Positions 1 to 8,132 of a stretch of DNA of 64,000 nt are shown here, in pieces. The position numbers and the translations under genes were made by a program. The DNA is from an uncultured Rothia sp. Lineage in GTDB: Bacteria; Actinomycetota; Actinomycetes; Actinomycetales; Micrococcaceae. How positions within the stretch are numbered: the first letter of the stretch is position 1; every line of letters begins with the position of its first letter. The stretch is taken from NCBI GenBank assembly GCA_946221065.1, contig CAMIIO010000001.1, positions 248,001-312,000 of the forward strand, in the 5' to 3' direction. The notes below the pieces were generated by a model. The model was not told the origin of the DNA. It worked only from the letters and a program-made list of their open reading frames with translations, and searched no databases.

Positions 1-1
1 C

Positions 2-724
2 CCCGATGACGCCCAGCAACACTTCGACCGCTGGGTTGAGGATTGCTGGAATTGGTTTGTGGATCTGGGTATCAACCCGGATAATATGCGCAAATTTGAT
101 GTTCCCGAAGATGACCGTGCGCACTACTCAGACGGCACGATTGACGTAGAGTACAAGTTCGGTTTCCAGGGCAGTGAGTGGGGCGAGCTAATGGGTGTGG
201 CTAACCGCACGAACTACGACCTCGGCGTACATAACGAGCACTCGAACGCGAAGCTGGAATACTTTGACCAGGCTTCGGGGGAGCGCTACGTGCCCTACGT
301 GATTGAACCTTCATTCGGTCTGACCCGCGCCATGATGGCGTTCTTGGTGGACTCATACGTTGAGGATGAGGCCCCCAATACCAAGGGCGGCGTGGATAAG
401 CGCACGGTACTTAAGCTTGACCCGCGCCTGGCGCCCGTCAAGGCTGCCGTGCTTCCGCTGTCGAAGAAGGAAGAACTCACTCCCGCCGCCGAGAAGCTGG
501 CAGCAGAGCTGCGTAAGAACTGGAATATCGACTACGATACTTCCGGCGCGATTGGACGCCGTTACCGTCGTCAAGACGAAATCGGCACTCCATTCTGCAT
601 TACCGTAGACTTTGACACCCTGGAGGATCAGGCAGTGACCATCCGCGAGCGCGACACCATGAGCCAGGAGCGTGTGGCCCTGGATCAGGTGAAGTCCTAT
701 CTTGCGGCTCGTTTGGTGAAGTAA
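2..724 (+). CDS. glyS: Glycine--tRNA ligase, C-terminal part (5' end outside window)
   Basis: The frame is open from the window edge to a TAA stop. It encodes about 240 C-terminal residues of a class II glycyl-tRNA synthetase of the dimeric (eukaryote/archaea-like) type used by actinobacteria, which charges tRNA-Gly with glycine. Motif-like stretches are visible: GSEWGELMGVANRTNYDLG, the class II motif 3 region VIEPSFGLTRAMMAFL, and an anticodon-binding domain that starts near PRLAPVKAAVLPL and ends in TVRERD-like and LKSYL-like helices. A strong hairpin follows the stop, so this appears to be the last gene of its transcript. The N-terminal half, with motifs 1 and 2, is not in view. The identification rests on family recall of these motifs and is firm. 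Confidence 0.95.
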   Translation, partial: PDDAQQHFDRWVEDCWNWFVDLGINPDNMRKFDVPEDDRAHYSDGTIDVEYKFGFQGSEWGELMGVANRTNYDLGVHNEHSNAKLEYFDQASGERYVPYVIEPSFGLTRAMMAFLVDSYVEDEAPNTKGGVDKRTVLKLDPRLAPVKAAVLPLSKKEELTPAAEKLAAELRKNWNIDYDTSGAIGRRYRRQDEIGTPFCITVDFDTLEDQAVTIRERDTMSQERVALDQVKSYLAARLVK

Positions 725-769
725 CTGAACCGGCGTAAAACATAGCCGAAATAATCATGGGTATATTAT

Positions 770-803
770 GAGCCGGGGTTCTCTGCATAGAGGACCCCGG
801 CTC
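770..803. terminator. Bidirectional terminator between glyS and GNAT gene
   Basis: A 15-bp stem (770-784 with 789-803, one wobble pair) closes a GCAT loop. It sits between the convergent glyS and acetyltransferase genes and is followed by T-rich sequence, so it probably ends transcripts from both sides. Confidence 0.8.
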
Positions 804-832
804 ATTGTTTGTGTCCGAAGAAGTTATAGGCG

Positions 833-1459
833 TTAGATTCGTACCGTGGTGAGGGGTGCGGTGGTGATAGTGGTGGGGTTTTGGGTAGCTTCCCAGTCTT
901 CCCGAATGACGGATTTGAGCAGGGCATCGTGATAGGTGCCGTTGAAGTAGAGGGCCTGGCGAAGCCTACCTTCGGTAACGAATCCGCAGGATGAGTAGAC
1001 GTAGCGGGCTCGCTTATTGAACTCAAAGACTTCCAGGGAAATCCGGTTGAGGTTGAGCTCTGTAAAGCCGTAGTCCACCATAAGTTTGGTGGCTTCGGTG
1101 CCGAGCCCGCGTCCACGTCCTTTTTCTCCAATAGCGATGCGGTAGTTCACGGAGTGGTTTTTGGGGTCGTAGTCATTGAATACGACTTCACCAACGTATT
1201 GCTGGGTTTTCTTGCAGAATATGGCGAGGTCTAGTCTGCCTTTTTGAGTATTTCGGGTTTCGTACCAACGTCGGGTTTCTTCGTTGGAGGATTCGGTGTT
1301 GACGTCTTCATTGCTACTCACCGAGCCGGTTTTGATGAGCACTTCAGGATCTTTGAGGATATCCAGCATGGCGTGCGTGGCTTCTTCATTGAAGGGGCGA
1401 AGCTCAACGAGGTGTCCGGTGAGGGTTGGTTTAAAGTAAAACATTTCTTCGGTACTCAT
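833..1459 (-). CDS. GNAT family N-acetyltransferase (RimJ/RimL-like)
   Basis: The product of 208 residues has the layout of RimJ/RimL-type GNAT enzymes, which transfer an acetyl group from acetyl-CoA to an amine. An N-terminal PTLTGHLVELRPF strand is followed by an acetyl-CoA loop of the form GEKGRGRGLGTEA and by the C-terminal LNRISLEVFEFNKRA and Y..CGFVTEGRLR segments. The frame stays open upstream to a TTG at 1495. I chose the ATG at 1459 because homologues begin close to the first beta strand; neither start has a strong ribosome site. The gene is convergent with glyS and probably monocistronic. The substrate (a protein N-terminus, ribosomal protein or small amine) cannot be told from sequence. 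Confidence 0.85.
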   Translation of the reverse strand: MSTEEMFYFKPTLTGHLVELRPFNEEATHAMLDILKDPEVLIKTGSVSSNEDVNTESSNEETRRWYETRNTQKGRLDLAIFCKKTQQYVGEVVFNDYDPKNHSVNYRIAIGEKGRGRGLGTEATKLMVDYGFTELNLNRISLEVFEFNKRARYVYSSCGFVTEGRLRQALYFNGTYHDALLKSVIREDWEATQNPTTITTAPLTTVRI

Positions 1460-1660
1460 ATTTCTAGGGTAAGCACTTGGGGTACACATCACCAAAAGTA
1501 GAGCTGACAGGAGGGTGCTGTTCTGCTGAACGGCGGATGAACTGAAGGGTAGATGGCGGTGGAGTGTTTTCGCGTCGGAGAAGAATCTAGGGGAGTTGGA
1601 GGGGGATTATTGCTGGGTTAGAGTTGAAAAAATAAGTGTGCATGATTGTGAGGAGAGAAG

Positions 1661-2632
1661 ATGAGCGCGTATGTTTTTCGCCCCTGGAAAGAAGGCGATG
1701 ATTTGGAGCTGCTGCAGTTATGGCCGGACGCGATGGATACAGCGGCCGCTACCTTTAGGGCGATGCTGGGAGTAGATGCTGATACCGAGCCGTGGCGTCG
1801 TACCGTTGTTGCTGAGTATTACGGGGTGGCGATTGCTGCCGGGACAATTTATGAGACGTCGCTCCATAACCAACATCTGTGGAGCTATGTTGAGGTGGCT
1901 CCTGATCATCGCCGTCACGGGGTAGGTTCGCAGTTGTTGCGCAAGTTGGAGGAGCTGGCTCAGGAGGCGCCTTCGGGCGTGCGCTCGCTACGTTCTAAGG
2001 TGGAGACTGGTTCGGTTGCCGCGGACTTTGCGTTGGAGAACGGTTTTACCAAGATTCAGCGTTCGCGTGTGGTGCGTATTGAGGCGGGCTCGGTTCCTGC
2101 GGTGCCGTTGCGGGAGAACACCGATGGTGAGCCGACTCAGGTGGTGGAAGATCTTGCGACGGGTTCGATTGAGCTGACGCAGAAGCTGTGGGACTTTTAT
2201 CGGGTATCGCATGAGTGGGATCCGCCGGCAGATATTTCTTTGGGCCGGGTTAACCGTTTGTTCCTCTCTGATGAGGCGGAGGCTTTTGGCGCGGTGGTGT
2301 TGCGTGATCGGATTCAGGAGGCTCGCCGGGCTGGTAAGAAAGGCGATATTAAGGCGTTTGCGGTGAGTTACCGGCCGTTGGGGCAGGATATGCCGGGCTT
2401 TGAGCTGGATGACGACGCTGCTACGGAGGTGCTGCTGGGGTATGACTTTGAGTTTCCGCAGGCTCGGGAAGCGATTATGCAGCTGTTATGTTTATTGGCG
2501 GCGCAGTACCCAGTGACAATCGAGGTGGGGGAGTCGATGGAGGATTTGACGGTATTGGTGGATCAGCTGATGAAGATGGGTTCGGCATCGGTGGTGGAGG
2601 ATACTTTGGTAGTTGCTCAGCTGGCGGAGTAG
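1661..2632 (+). CDS. Two-domain GNAT-type acetyltransferase
   Basis: This 323-residue protein begins with a GNAT domain: residues 1-145 include VEVAPDHRRHGVGSQLLRKLEE, the acetyl-CoA pyrophosphate loop. It continues with a second half (about 165-320) of similar size that looks like a degenerate GNAT fold, as in the tandem-GNAT architecture of mycothiol synthase relatives. The second half has no clear acetyl-CoA loop. A GAGGAGAGAAG ribosome site precedes the ATG. It stands alone between a minus-strand GNAT gene and the DUF2382 gene. The substrate is unknown. It could be annotated simply as a GNAT protein; I see nothing that ties it to mycothiol biosynthesis. Confidence 0.85.
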   Translation: MSAYVFRPWKEGDDLELLQLWPDAMDTAAATFRAMLGVDADTEPWRRTVVAEYYGVAIAAGTIYETSLHNQHLWSYVEVAPDHRRHGVGSQLLRKLEELAQEAPSGVRSLRSKVETGSVAADFALENGFTKIQRSRVVRIEAGSVPAVPLRENTDGEPTQVVEDLATGSIELTQKLWDFYRVSHEWDPPADISLGRVNRLFLSDEAEAFGAVVLRDRIQEARRAGKKGDIKAFAVSYRPLGQDMPGFELDDDAATEVLLGYDFEFPQAREAIMQLLCLLAAQYPVTIEVGESMEDLTVLVDQLMKMGSASVVEDTLVVAQLAE

Positions 2633-2740
2633 AAGCTTTTAGTTGTTGAATGAGGGCGAGTCAAGAGTGTGGTGTGAGTCTCGGAAAACTCTCAGCAGAA
2701 CGTAATAATACGACTTACTATCAGTAGTCTTAGTTTTAAC

Positions 2741-2770
2741 TTGCGTTTAGAAAGTTCGTGTGCTTATTAT
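2741..2770 (+). promoter_or_regulatory. Candidate promoter for the PRC-barrel/DUF2382 gene
   Basis: TTGCGT (2741-2746) and TATTAT (2765-2770) are separated by 18 bp, about 90 bp upstream of the ATG at 2859. The leader between them and the gene can form a small hairpin around 2793-2820. This is inferred from a consensus match only. Confidence 0.4.
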
Positions 2771-2858
2771 TGTTGTGGTCGATGCGATAGAGCAAAGGTT
2801 CTCCTAAAAGAACAGGCCTTTGCAAACACTATCTAACAGATAAAGGAAACGAGGAACA

Positions 2859-3677
2859 ATGACTAACGCAAACACTATTGAAAACCTGAAGCGCGCTACC
2901 GTTTTCTCCCAGGACGGCGAGAAGATTGGTAAGGTTGGCGTAGTTTACGTAGACGCTGAAAACTCACAGCCCACCTTCGTTACCGTAAACACCGGTCTCT
3001 TCGGTACTCACGAGTCCTTCATTCCCGTGAACCAGGCACAGTTCAACGGTGAAGAAATCACCGTTCCCTTCACCAAGGAATTCGTCAAGGACGCTCCGAA
3101 CATCGCTGAAGACGGCGAACTGAGCCCCGAAGAAGAACAGCGCATCTACGAATACTATGCAGGTCACGTAAACACCGGTGAATACACCGAGACTCGTACC
3201 GCTGAGACTGCGGGCACCGCTACCGGCGCAGCAGGTGTAGCAGGCACCCAGGCACGCACTGCCGAGACCGCACGCACCGCAGAGATTGATGGCGACGTTG
3301 TGGCACACGAAGAGCGTCTGAACGTTTCCAAGGAGCGCACCGCTCGCGAAACCGGTCGTGTTCGTCTGCGCAAGGTTGTTACTACCGACACCGAAACCGT
3401 TGAGGTTCCCGTTCGCCGTGAAGAGATTCACGTAGAGCGCGAGAAGATTGACCCCAACTCGGCTGAAGCACGCGCTAACGCTAACTACGACTTCAAGGAA
3501 GGCGCAGAGGATGTTACCGTTACCGCATACGAAGAGCGCCCCAACGTTTCCGTAGACACCGTTGCAACCGAGCGTGTAAACGTCTCCAAGGACGTTCACA
3601 CCGACACCGAACGTGTCTCCGGTGAGGTTCGCAAGGAAGAAATCGAAATCGAAGGCGACGACACTACCGCTCGCTAA
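2859..3677 (+). CDS. PRC-barrel and DUF2382 domain stress-type protein
   Basis: The 272-residue protein starts with a PRC-barrel domain (about 1-100; VFSQDGEKIGKVGVVYVD, then SFIPVNQA). An Ala/Thr-rich linker (about 110-145) leads to a DUF2382 domain (about 148-265), recognisable from E-E-R-L-N-V-S-K, R.RLRKVV..ETVEVPVRREE and repeated YEERPNVSVD-like strands. DUF2382 proteins of actinobacteria and Deinococcus are linked to general or oxidative stress; the molecular role is not known. Composition is highly acidic with Thr/Glu repeats, and codon use is strongly biased to NNC, as expected for an abundant protein. A GGAAACGAGGAACA leader gives a good ribosome site. A terminator follows directly, so it is probably a single-gene unit. 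Confidence 0.9.
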   Translation: MTNANTIENLKRATVFSQDGEKIGKVGVVYVDAENSQPTFVTVNTGLFGTHESFIPVNQAQFNGEEITVPFTKEFVKDAPNIAEDGELSPEEEQRIYEYYAGHVNTGEYTETRTAETAGTATGAAGVAGTQARTAETARTAEIDGDVVAHEERLNVSKERTARETGRVRLRKVVTTDTETVEVPVRREEIHVEREKIDPNSAEARANANYDFKEGAEDVTVTAYEERPNVSVDTVATERVNVSKDVHTDTERVSGEVRKEEIEIEGDDTTAR

Positions 3678-3707
3678 GACTCTGATTGAGTAGTTAGAGA
3701 CTAACTC

Positions 3708-3753
3708 ATGAAGAAGCCCTCAACTCCGGATAAAGAGTTGAGGGCTTCTTCAT
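3708..3753. terminator. Strong hairpin terminator after DUF2382 gene
   Basis: A perfect 18-bp stem (3708-3725 with 3736-3753) closes a 10-nt loop just downstream of the stop at 3677. Confidence 0.8.
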
Positions 3754-3818
3754 AAGCAAAAACTCCTACAAGCCTCGCTTTTCTCAGATCCACCACCGTG
3801 TAGAAAGCCGCGTACACT

Positions 3819-4703
3819 ATGTCACACCTCCAAGACCCCCGCTCAAAATTCCCCGTGATTAGTCCGCCCGAGCAGGTGCAAGAAGAACCCGGCCTCGATA
3901 TTGAGATGACCCCGTTAGCCGACATCGGCTTAGACTCCTATCGGGGCAACGGCAGACTCAAGGGACGCAAAGCACTCATTACGGGTGGAGACTCCGGTAT
4001 CGGTGCCGCAGTTGCCATCGCTTACGCGCGTGAGGGTGCCGACGTCGCCATCTCCTACCTACCGGAAGAACAGCCGGACGCCGATCGCGTACTCAAAGCC
4101 ATCGAAGACGCCGAGCAGAAGGCACTTGCACTACCTGGGGATCTCACGGAAGTAGAGCAGTGCCAGAAAATTGTTGCCGAGACGGTGGCGGCATTTGGTG
4201 GGCTGGATATTCTGGTGAATAACGCGAGCCGGCAGGTATGGCATGAATCGTTAGAGGACCTCTCCGATGAAGATTTCGATCAGACGATGAAGGCTAATAT
4301 CTATTCTTCCTACCGCGTGACCAAGGCAGCTCTGCCGCATCTTCAGCCCGGTTCCGCCGTCATCTTTACTTCCTCGATTCAGGCGTATGATCCTTCCGAA
4401 ACACTGATTGACTATGCGCTGACAAAAGCCGCGATGAACAATATGAGTAAAGGGCTGGCGCAGCAACTGGGACCGCGCGGTATTCGGGTGAACGCTGTGG
4501 CTCCCGGGCCTTTCTGGACACCCTTGCAACCGAGCCACGGCCAGCCGCAGGATAAGCTCACGTCCTTTGGTCAAGATTATCCGCTGGGGCGTGCCGGTCA
4601 GCCTGCGGAGATTGCCGGCGCTTATGTTTTTCTCGCCTCGGATGAGGCGTCCTATGTTTCCGGGGAAACCCTCGGGATTACGGGTGGTCGTCCCACCCCA
4701 TAA
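3819..4703 (+). CDS. SDR family NAD(P)-dependent oxidoreductase (YghA/YdaD type)
   Basis: At 294 residues this is an extended short-chain dehydrogenase of the general-stress (YdaD/YghA) group. The N-terminal 45-residue arm with PPEQVQEEPG and M.P is typical of that group and fixes the start at this ATG. The Rossmann motif TGGDSGIG (about 56-63), the NNAS motif and the S...Y...K catalytic triad (SSIQAYDPSETLIDYALTKAA) are all present, followed by the PGPFWTPLQP and GRAGQPAEIAGA segments that line the substrate pocket. It should reduce a carbonyl or oxidise an alcohol with NAD(P)H; the substrate is unknown. It ends 13 bp before the convergent ATL gene, with no room for a separate terminator. 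Confidence 0.92.
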   Translation: MSHLQDPRSKFPVISPPEQVQEEPGLDIEMTPLADIGLDSYRGNGRLKGRKALITGGDSGIGAAVAIAYAREGADVAISYLPEEQPDADRVLKAIEDAEQKALALPGDLTEVEQCQKIVAETVAAFGGLDILVNNASRQVWHESLEDLSDEDFDQTMKANIYSSYRVTKAALPHLQPGSAVIFTSSIQAYDPSETLIDYALTKAAMNNMSKGLAQQLGPRGIRVNAVAPGPFWTPLQPSHGQPQDKLTSFGQDYPLGRAGQPAEIAGAYVFLASDEASYVSGETLGITGGRPTP

Positions 4704-4716
4704 ATTTCACGTTTGT

Positions 4717-5070
4717 TCAGCGTGACTCTTGCTGAGCGCCCTCGAGATCTGCCACGGCTTCTTGCCAGGCGCTCTCGAGGGTTTCTCGGTTAACGCGGTG
4801 CTTGGTGAGGTTGGCGCCGGTGCGTGCCTTGTTAAGAGTCAGCCCTTCATCCTGCCAGTGCGGGTGTGCCTGGTTGAAGTGTCCGGCGATTTCCCCTTGG
4901 GCATTGCATACGCGCCACCAGGGAACATTAGAACCCCAACGCGCCATGACGGCACCGACAATCCGCGGGTTTTCGCCACATATTGCGCCAAGGTCGCCGT
5001 AGGTGGCAACAAATCCGGTGGGAATACACTCGGCTGCGCGCAAAATACGTTCGATGCGGACGTCATCCAT
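4717..5070 (-). CDS. Alkyltransferase-like (ATL) DNA repair protein, MGMT family without the cysteine
   Basis: The 117-residue product matches the C-terminal DNA-binding fold of O6-alkylguanine-DNA alkyltransferase. In the active-site motif, where MGMT has PCHR, this protein reads PWWRV, so the acceptor cysteine is absent. That is the mark of ATL proteins, which bind O6-alkylguanine lesions and hand them to nucleotide excision repair instead of repairing them. Other seen features are TYGDLGAICG and the arginine-finger region NPRIVGAVMARW. The start at 5070 follows AGGAG at a good distance; a longer frame to 5166 exists but its extra 32 residues do not look like the family. The gene is convergent with the SDR gene. 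Confidence 0.88.
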   Translation of the reverse strand: MDDVRIERILRAAECIPTGFVATYGDLGAICGENPRIVGAVMARWGSNVPWWRVCNAQGEIAGHFNQAHPHWQDEGLTLNKARTGANLTKHRVNRETLESAWQEAVADLEGAQQESR

Positions 5071-5230
5071 GGGGAGCTCCTCGCTGCGGAAGAATAGATG
5101 TCTTGAGAAAGATTCTAGTGTCACTGCCAGAAAATGAGGGGCACAGACCTGGCAATTTGTGAACACCTGCTAAGGGTGTGAAGTTATTGTGAGTCGGGTC
5201 TATACGCTGTGAAAGAGAGATAAATTCCCG

Positions 5231-5614
5231 CTACACACCTAAATCTTTCGCTCTACGTGATTTTTCGCCGCCGGAACCGCTCTGGCTATCCGTCGTGATA
5301 CTCAGCACCACCATAACCAAAATGGCGATGATCGCCGGGCTTCCTAGATCGATGAGGGTATCCAGAACCAAGCCCGCAAACACTCCGGAGAAAGTAATGA
5401 GCGGGTTCCAGCGAATAGTCACAGATCGTCTGCGGATTGTGGCGAGTGCAAAAATATTCCCCACAGCTACCGAAAGTGTGTTGAGTGTTGCTACCAGAGC
5501 ATTTCCACTCATCATAAATGCACCGATACCAAAGATGACCCAGAGCGCGAAAGTCGCAATAATATCCCGGTGCGCGATGAAAAAGTTACCAGGGGAGTTG
5601 TGCTGAGTCGTCAA
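5231..5614 (-). CDS. Small membrane protein of unknown function
   Basis: The 127-residue protein has about three hydrophobic segments: DIIATFALWVIFGIGAFMM, ATLNTLSVAVGNIFALATI and a long C-terminal stretch around LITFSGVFAG to AIIAILVMVVLSI. It ends in a short charged tail. I do not recognise the family. It starts with TTG and overlaps the end of the upstream HTH gene by 29 bp on the same strand, which suggests translational coupling and a shared function. It may be the membrane partner of that regulator-like protein. Confidence 0.65.
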   Translation of the reverse strand: MTTQHNSPGNFFIAHRDIIATFALWVIFGIGAFMMSGNALVATLNTLSVAVGNIFALATIRRRSVTIRWNPLITFSGVFAGLVLDTLIDLGSPAIIAILVMVVLSITTDSQSGSGGEKSRRAKDLGV

Positions 5615-6131
5615 GATAAATCACCCATCCTGTGATGTGAAGTTGTGTGTTAAAGGCAAGCTGTCCTACGGGTTCACCGTGCCGGTGGCGTAGCCGATAG
5701 GTCAGTACATAGGCGGCTTCTGGCCGGTTGGTTTCAACGACGGTACGGGTGATTTCTTGAAAATCCCCGCAGATGTCGATTACTTGTTGCCAGGTGGAGA
5801 AGATTTTGCGTTGTGACAATAAGCGTTTGGTGAGGTAGGTCATGTTCTGCTGTACCGTACTGAGATTTTTGTGTGCTAAGCCCCTAAAAAATTCTTCTGC
5901 GGCGGCATTGAGCTGGTTTTCTATCATCTGCAGAGATTCTGGGGAGAGGGGAGATTTCTGGGGGTTGAAACGTTGTGCCGCTGCCTGTTTGCTAACACCT
6001 AAAACCTCGCCAATGCTTTGCCAGGTGACACCTTCTTGACGGGCGCGATGGACTGCCATCTCAAGTTCTTGTTGAGCGGCATTTTGCCTCTGCTTGGCTT
6101 GGCGTAGCTGGTTGATCGGGTCAGGGTCCAT
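5586..6131 (-). CDS. Helix-turn-helix protein, probable regulator
   Basis: The 181-residue product has an N-terminal helical region ending in a helix-turn-helix of the form TWQSIGEVLGVSKQAAAQRF (about residues 35-54), similar to the HTH used by several actinobacterial DNA-binding proteins. The C-terminal part (about 70-180) is a helical then beta-rich domain of unknown function. A GAAAGGAA ribosome site precedes the ATG. It is the first gene of a two-gene minus-strand unit with the overlapping membrane protein gene, and is divergent from dusB with an AT-rich 154-bp spacer. Its target is unknown; the neighbouring membrane protein gene and its own promoter are the obvious candidates. Confidence 0.75.
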   Translation of the reverse strand: MDPDPINQLRQAKQRQNAAQQELEMAVHRARQEGVTWQSIGEVLGVSKQAAAQRFNPQKSPLSPESLQMIENQLNAAAEEFFRGLAHKNLSTVQQNMTYLTKRLLSQRKIFSTWQQVIDICGDFQEITRTVVETNRPEAAYVLTYRLRHRHGEPVGQLAFNTQLHITGWVIYLDDSAQLPW

Positions 6132-6285
6132 GTGGCATTCCTTTCAGCTAAAATCGTCAATAATTCTTTACAATTCACTAGCTTGGAGCAAATATAGTGA
6201 TTTGTCAATAAAAATGGACTTTTCACAAAATATTATCTTCACCATTTAAAGCCCACTGACCCGGTGTGTATGCAACAATTGCTGA

Positions 6286-7470
6286 GTGACTCAAACAAGC
6301 GAAACCTCCTCACGTACCACCAAACTTCAGCTCCCACCGCTACAGCTTGGCAAACACACCGTTAACACGCCCGTTGTCCTGGCGCCCATGGCAGGCGTTA
6401 CCAATAAGGCGTTCCGCCGTCTTTGTCGCGAATACGGGGGAGGGCTCTACGTGACCGAAATGGTCACTGCCCGCTCGCTCGTTGAACGGCGCCCGGAATC
6501 GCTACGCATTATTGACCACGACGCCGACGAACAGATTCGCTCCATCCAGATTTACGGCGTGGACGTCGTCAATGTGGGTAAAGCGATCCGCATGGTCGTC
6601 GAGGAAGATCGCGCCGATCACATTGACCTCAACTTCGGTTGCCCCGCGCCCAAAGTCACCCGTTTGGGTGGTGGATCCGCGCTCCCATGGAAAACCGACC
6701 TGTTTACCGCCATTGTGCAGACTGCCGTTAAAGAAGCCTCCCGCAACGATATTCCTGTGACTATCAAAATGCGCAAGGGTATTGACGATGACCACCTGAC
6801 TTTCATGGATTCGGCAAAAATCGCTCGTGATATGGGAGTAGCCGCTATTGCCCTGCACGGACGTACCATGTCTCAGCATTATTCCGGACACGCCGACTGG
6901 AATTCCATCGCTGAGTTACGCGAGGCAATTCCGGATGTTCCAATCTTGGGTAATGGCGATATTTTTAGCGCCGAAGACGCTATCGCCATGGTGGAGCAGA
7001 CCGGGGTAGATGGTATTGTTGTGGGTCGCGGCTGCCAGGGACGCCCCTGGCTCTTTGGCGATCTGCAGAATGCATTTGAGGGATCGAGCGAACGCATTAA
7101 ACCCACGGTGAGTGAAGTTGCCGACATGATTTACCGGCACGCCGAGTTACTCGTAGAAACTTTCGGGGACGAAATCAAGGGGCTACGCGAGATTCGCAAA
7201 CACGTCTCCTGGTACTTCCACGGCTACCCGGTAGGTGGTGACCTGCGCCGCAAGATGGCAACCGTGCCGGATCTGGAAACCTTCCGCGAGTACCTTTCCG
7301 AACTCGACCACAGCATCGGCTACCCAGGAGAGGCCGTGGAAGGACCGCGCGGACGTGCCGGAAGCCCCAAGAAACCGCACCTGCCGCACGGCTGGCTAGA
7401 CTCCCGCATTCTCGGCGACGCCGAACGCCTGGGGCTGGTGGACGCAGAACTAGATATTTCGGGTGGCTAA
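6286..7470 (+). CDS. dusB: tRNA-dihydrouridine synthase
   Basis: This flavoenzyme reduces uridines in the tRNA D-loop to dihydrouridine. The 394 residues contain the Dus TIM-barrel signatures: APMAGVTNKAFRRLC near the N-terminus, IDLNFGCPAPKV with the catalytic Cys, VTIKMRKGID, LHGRTMSQHYSG.ADW, LGNGDIFSAEDA and VGRGCQGRPWLF. A C-terminal helical tRNA-binding domain (about 290-394) follows. The start is GTG. The length is near that of actinobacterial DusB-type enzymes. It lies upstream of a GNAT gene and dgt, a common actinobacterial arrangement. Confidence 0.95.
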   Translation: MTQTSETSSRTTKLQLPPLQLGKHTVNTPVVLAPMAGVTNKAFRRLCREYGGGLYVTEMVTARSLVERRPESLRIIDHDADEQIRSIQIYGVDVVNVGKAIRMVVEEDRADHIDLNFGCPAPKVTRLGGGSALPWKTDLFTAIVQTAVKEASRNDIPVTIKMRKGIDDDHLTFMDSAKIARDMGVAAIALHGRTMSQHYSGHADWNSIAELREAIPDVPILGNGDIFSAEDAIAMVEQTGVDGIVVGRGCQGRPWLFGDLQNAFEGSSERIKPTVSEVADMIYRHAELLVETFGDEIKGLREIRKHVSWYFHGYPVGGDLRRKMATVPDLETFREYLSELDHSIGYPGEAVEGPRGRAGSPKKPHLPHGWLDSRILGDAERLGLVDAELDISGG

Positions 7471-7532
7471 AAGCGGTGACCGACTTGCTCTGCGCATAGA
7501 GGAACCACACCATTACTCTCAGAAAGTAACCC

Positions 7533-8081
7533 ATGACCAACTACACCCCCCGTCCTGAGCGCGCCGGTGACGCCGCCGGAATCCATAACCTACTTGTTGC
7601 CGCGTTCCCTGGAGAGGATGAAGCAAACCTCGTCGACGCCCTGCGCGAAAACAAGAGCGTGTGGGAGCCTGGCTACTCCTTCGTAGCCGAAGACACGGAG
7701 GGAAACATCGTTGGGCAGGCTTTACTCACCCGCTGCTGGATTGATAGCTGGCCCGCGCTCGCACTGGCACCGTGCGCCGTTGCCCCCGAACTGCAGGGGC
7801 AAGGAGTGGGTACCGCCGTCATTCGCGCCGTTATTGAAGCTGCCCGAGTAGATGCTCAGCGCGATAACGTCCCCGCCGGAATTATTGTGCTCGGCCACAC
7901 TAACTACTACCCGCGCTTCGGCTTTGAACCCGCACGCGCCTGGGGAATTCGAGCACCCTTTGAGGTACCCAGCGAGGCGTTTATGGTGCTGAATCTCAAC
8001 CCCGAGTTTGAGCTACCTGCAGGTGTGGTACGTTATCCGGCGGAGTTCGGTATTGATGGTGAGGATGAGGACGAGCTGTAA
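7533..8081 (+). CDS. GNAT family N-acetyltransferase (YhbS-like)
   Basis: The 182-residue product resembles YhbS-type GNAT proteins. It has an N-terminal RPERAGDAAGIHNLLVAAFPG, the YhbS-like IVGQALLTR and APCAVAPELQGQGVGTAVIRA acetyl-CoA loop, and a C-terminal VLGHTNYYPRFGFEPARAWG motif. The tail is acidic (DGEDEDEL). The substrate is unknown. It lies 62 bp after dusB and may share its transcript; dgt downstream has its own promoter signal. Confidence 0.88.
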   Translation: MTNYTPRPERAGDAAGIHNLLVAAFPGEDEANLVDALRENKSVWEPGYSFVAEDTEGNIVGQALLTRCWIDSWPALALAPCAVAPELQGQGVGTAVIRAVIEAARVDAQRDNVPAGIIVLGHTNYYPRFGFEPARAWGIRAPFEVPSEAFMVLNLNPEFELPAGVVRYPAEFGIDGEDEDEL

Positions 8082-8120
8082 CTTTCCCCAAATTACTCTG
8101 CCGATGCCAGAAACCCTCGT

Positions 8121-8126
8121 TAGGAT
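8121..8126 (+). promoter_or_regulatory. -10 element for a leaderless dgt transcript
   Basis: TAGGAT fits the TANNNT -10 consensus and ends 6 nt before the ATG of dgt, which places the transcription start at or next to the A of the start codon. No usable Shine-Dalgarno is present at normal spacing. Inferred, not shown. Confidence 0.45.
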
Positions 8127-8132
8127 AGGGGA

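Noticed and set aside
2964..3599. 211-codon minus-strand frame with many Cys and Val residues opposite the DUF2382 gene
   Set aside because: It is an artefact of the strong codon bias of the plus-strand gene.
3813..3818. TACACT as a leaderless -10 for the SDR gene
   Set aside because: It touches the ATG directly, which would put the transcription start inside the gene.
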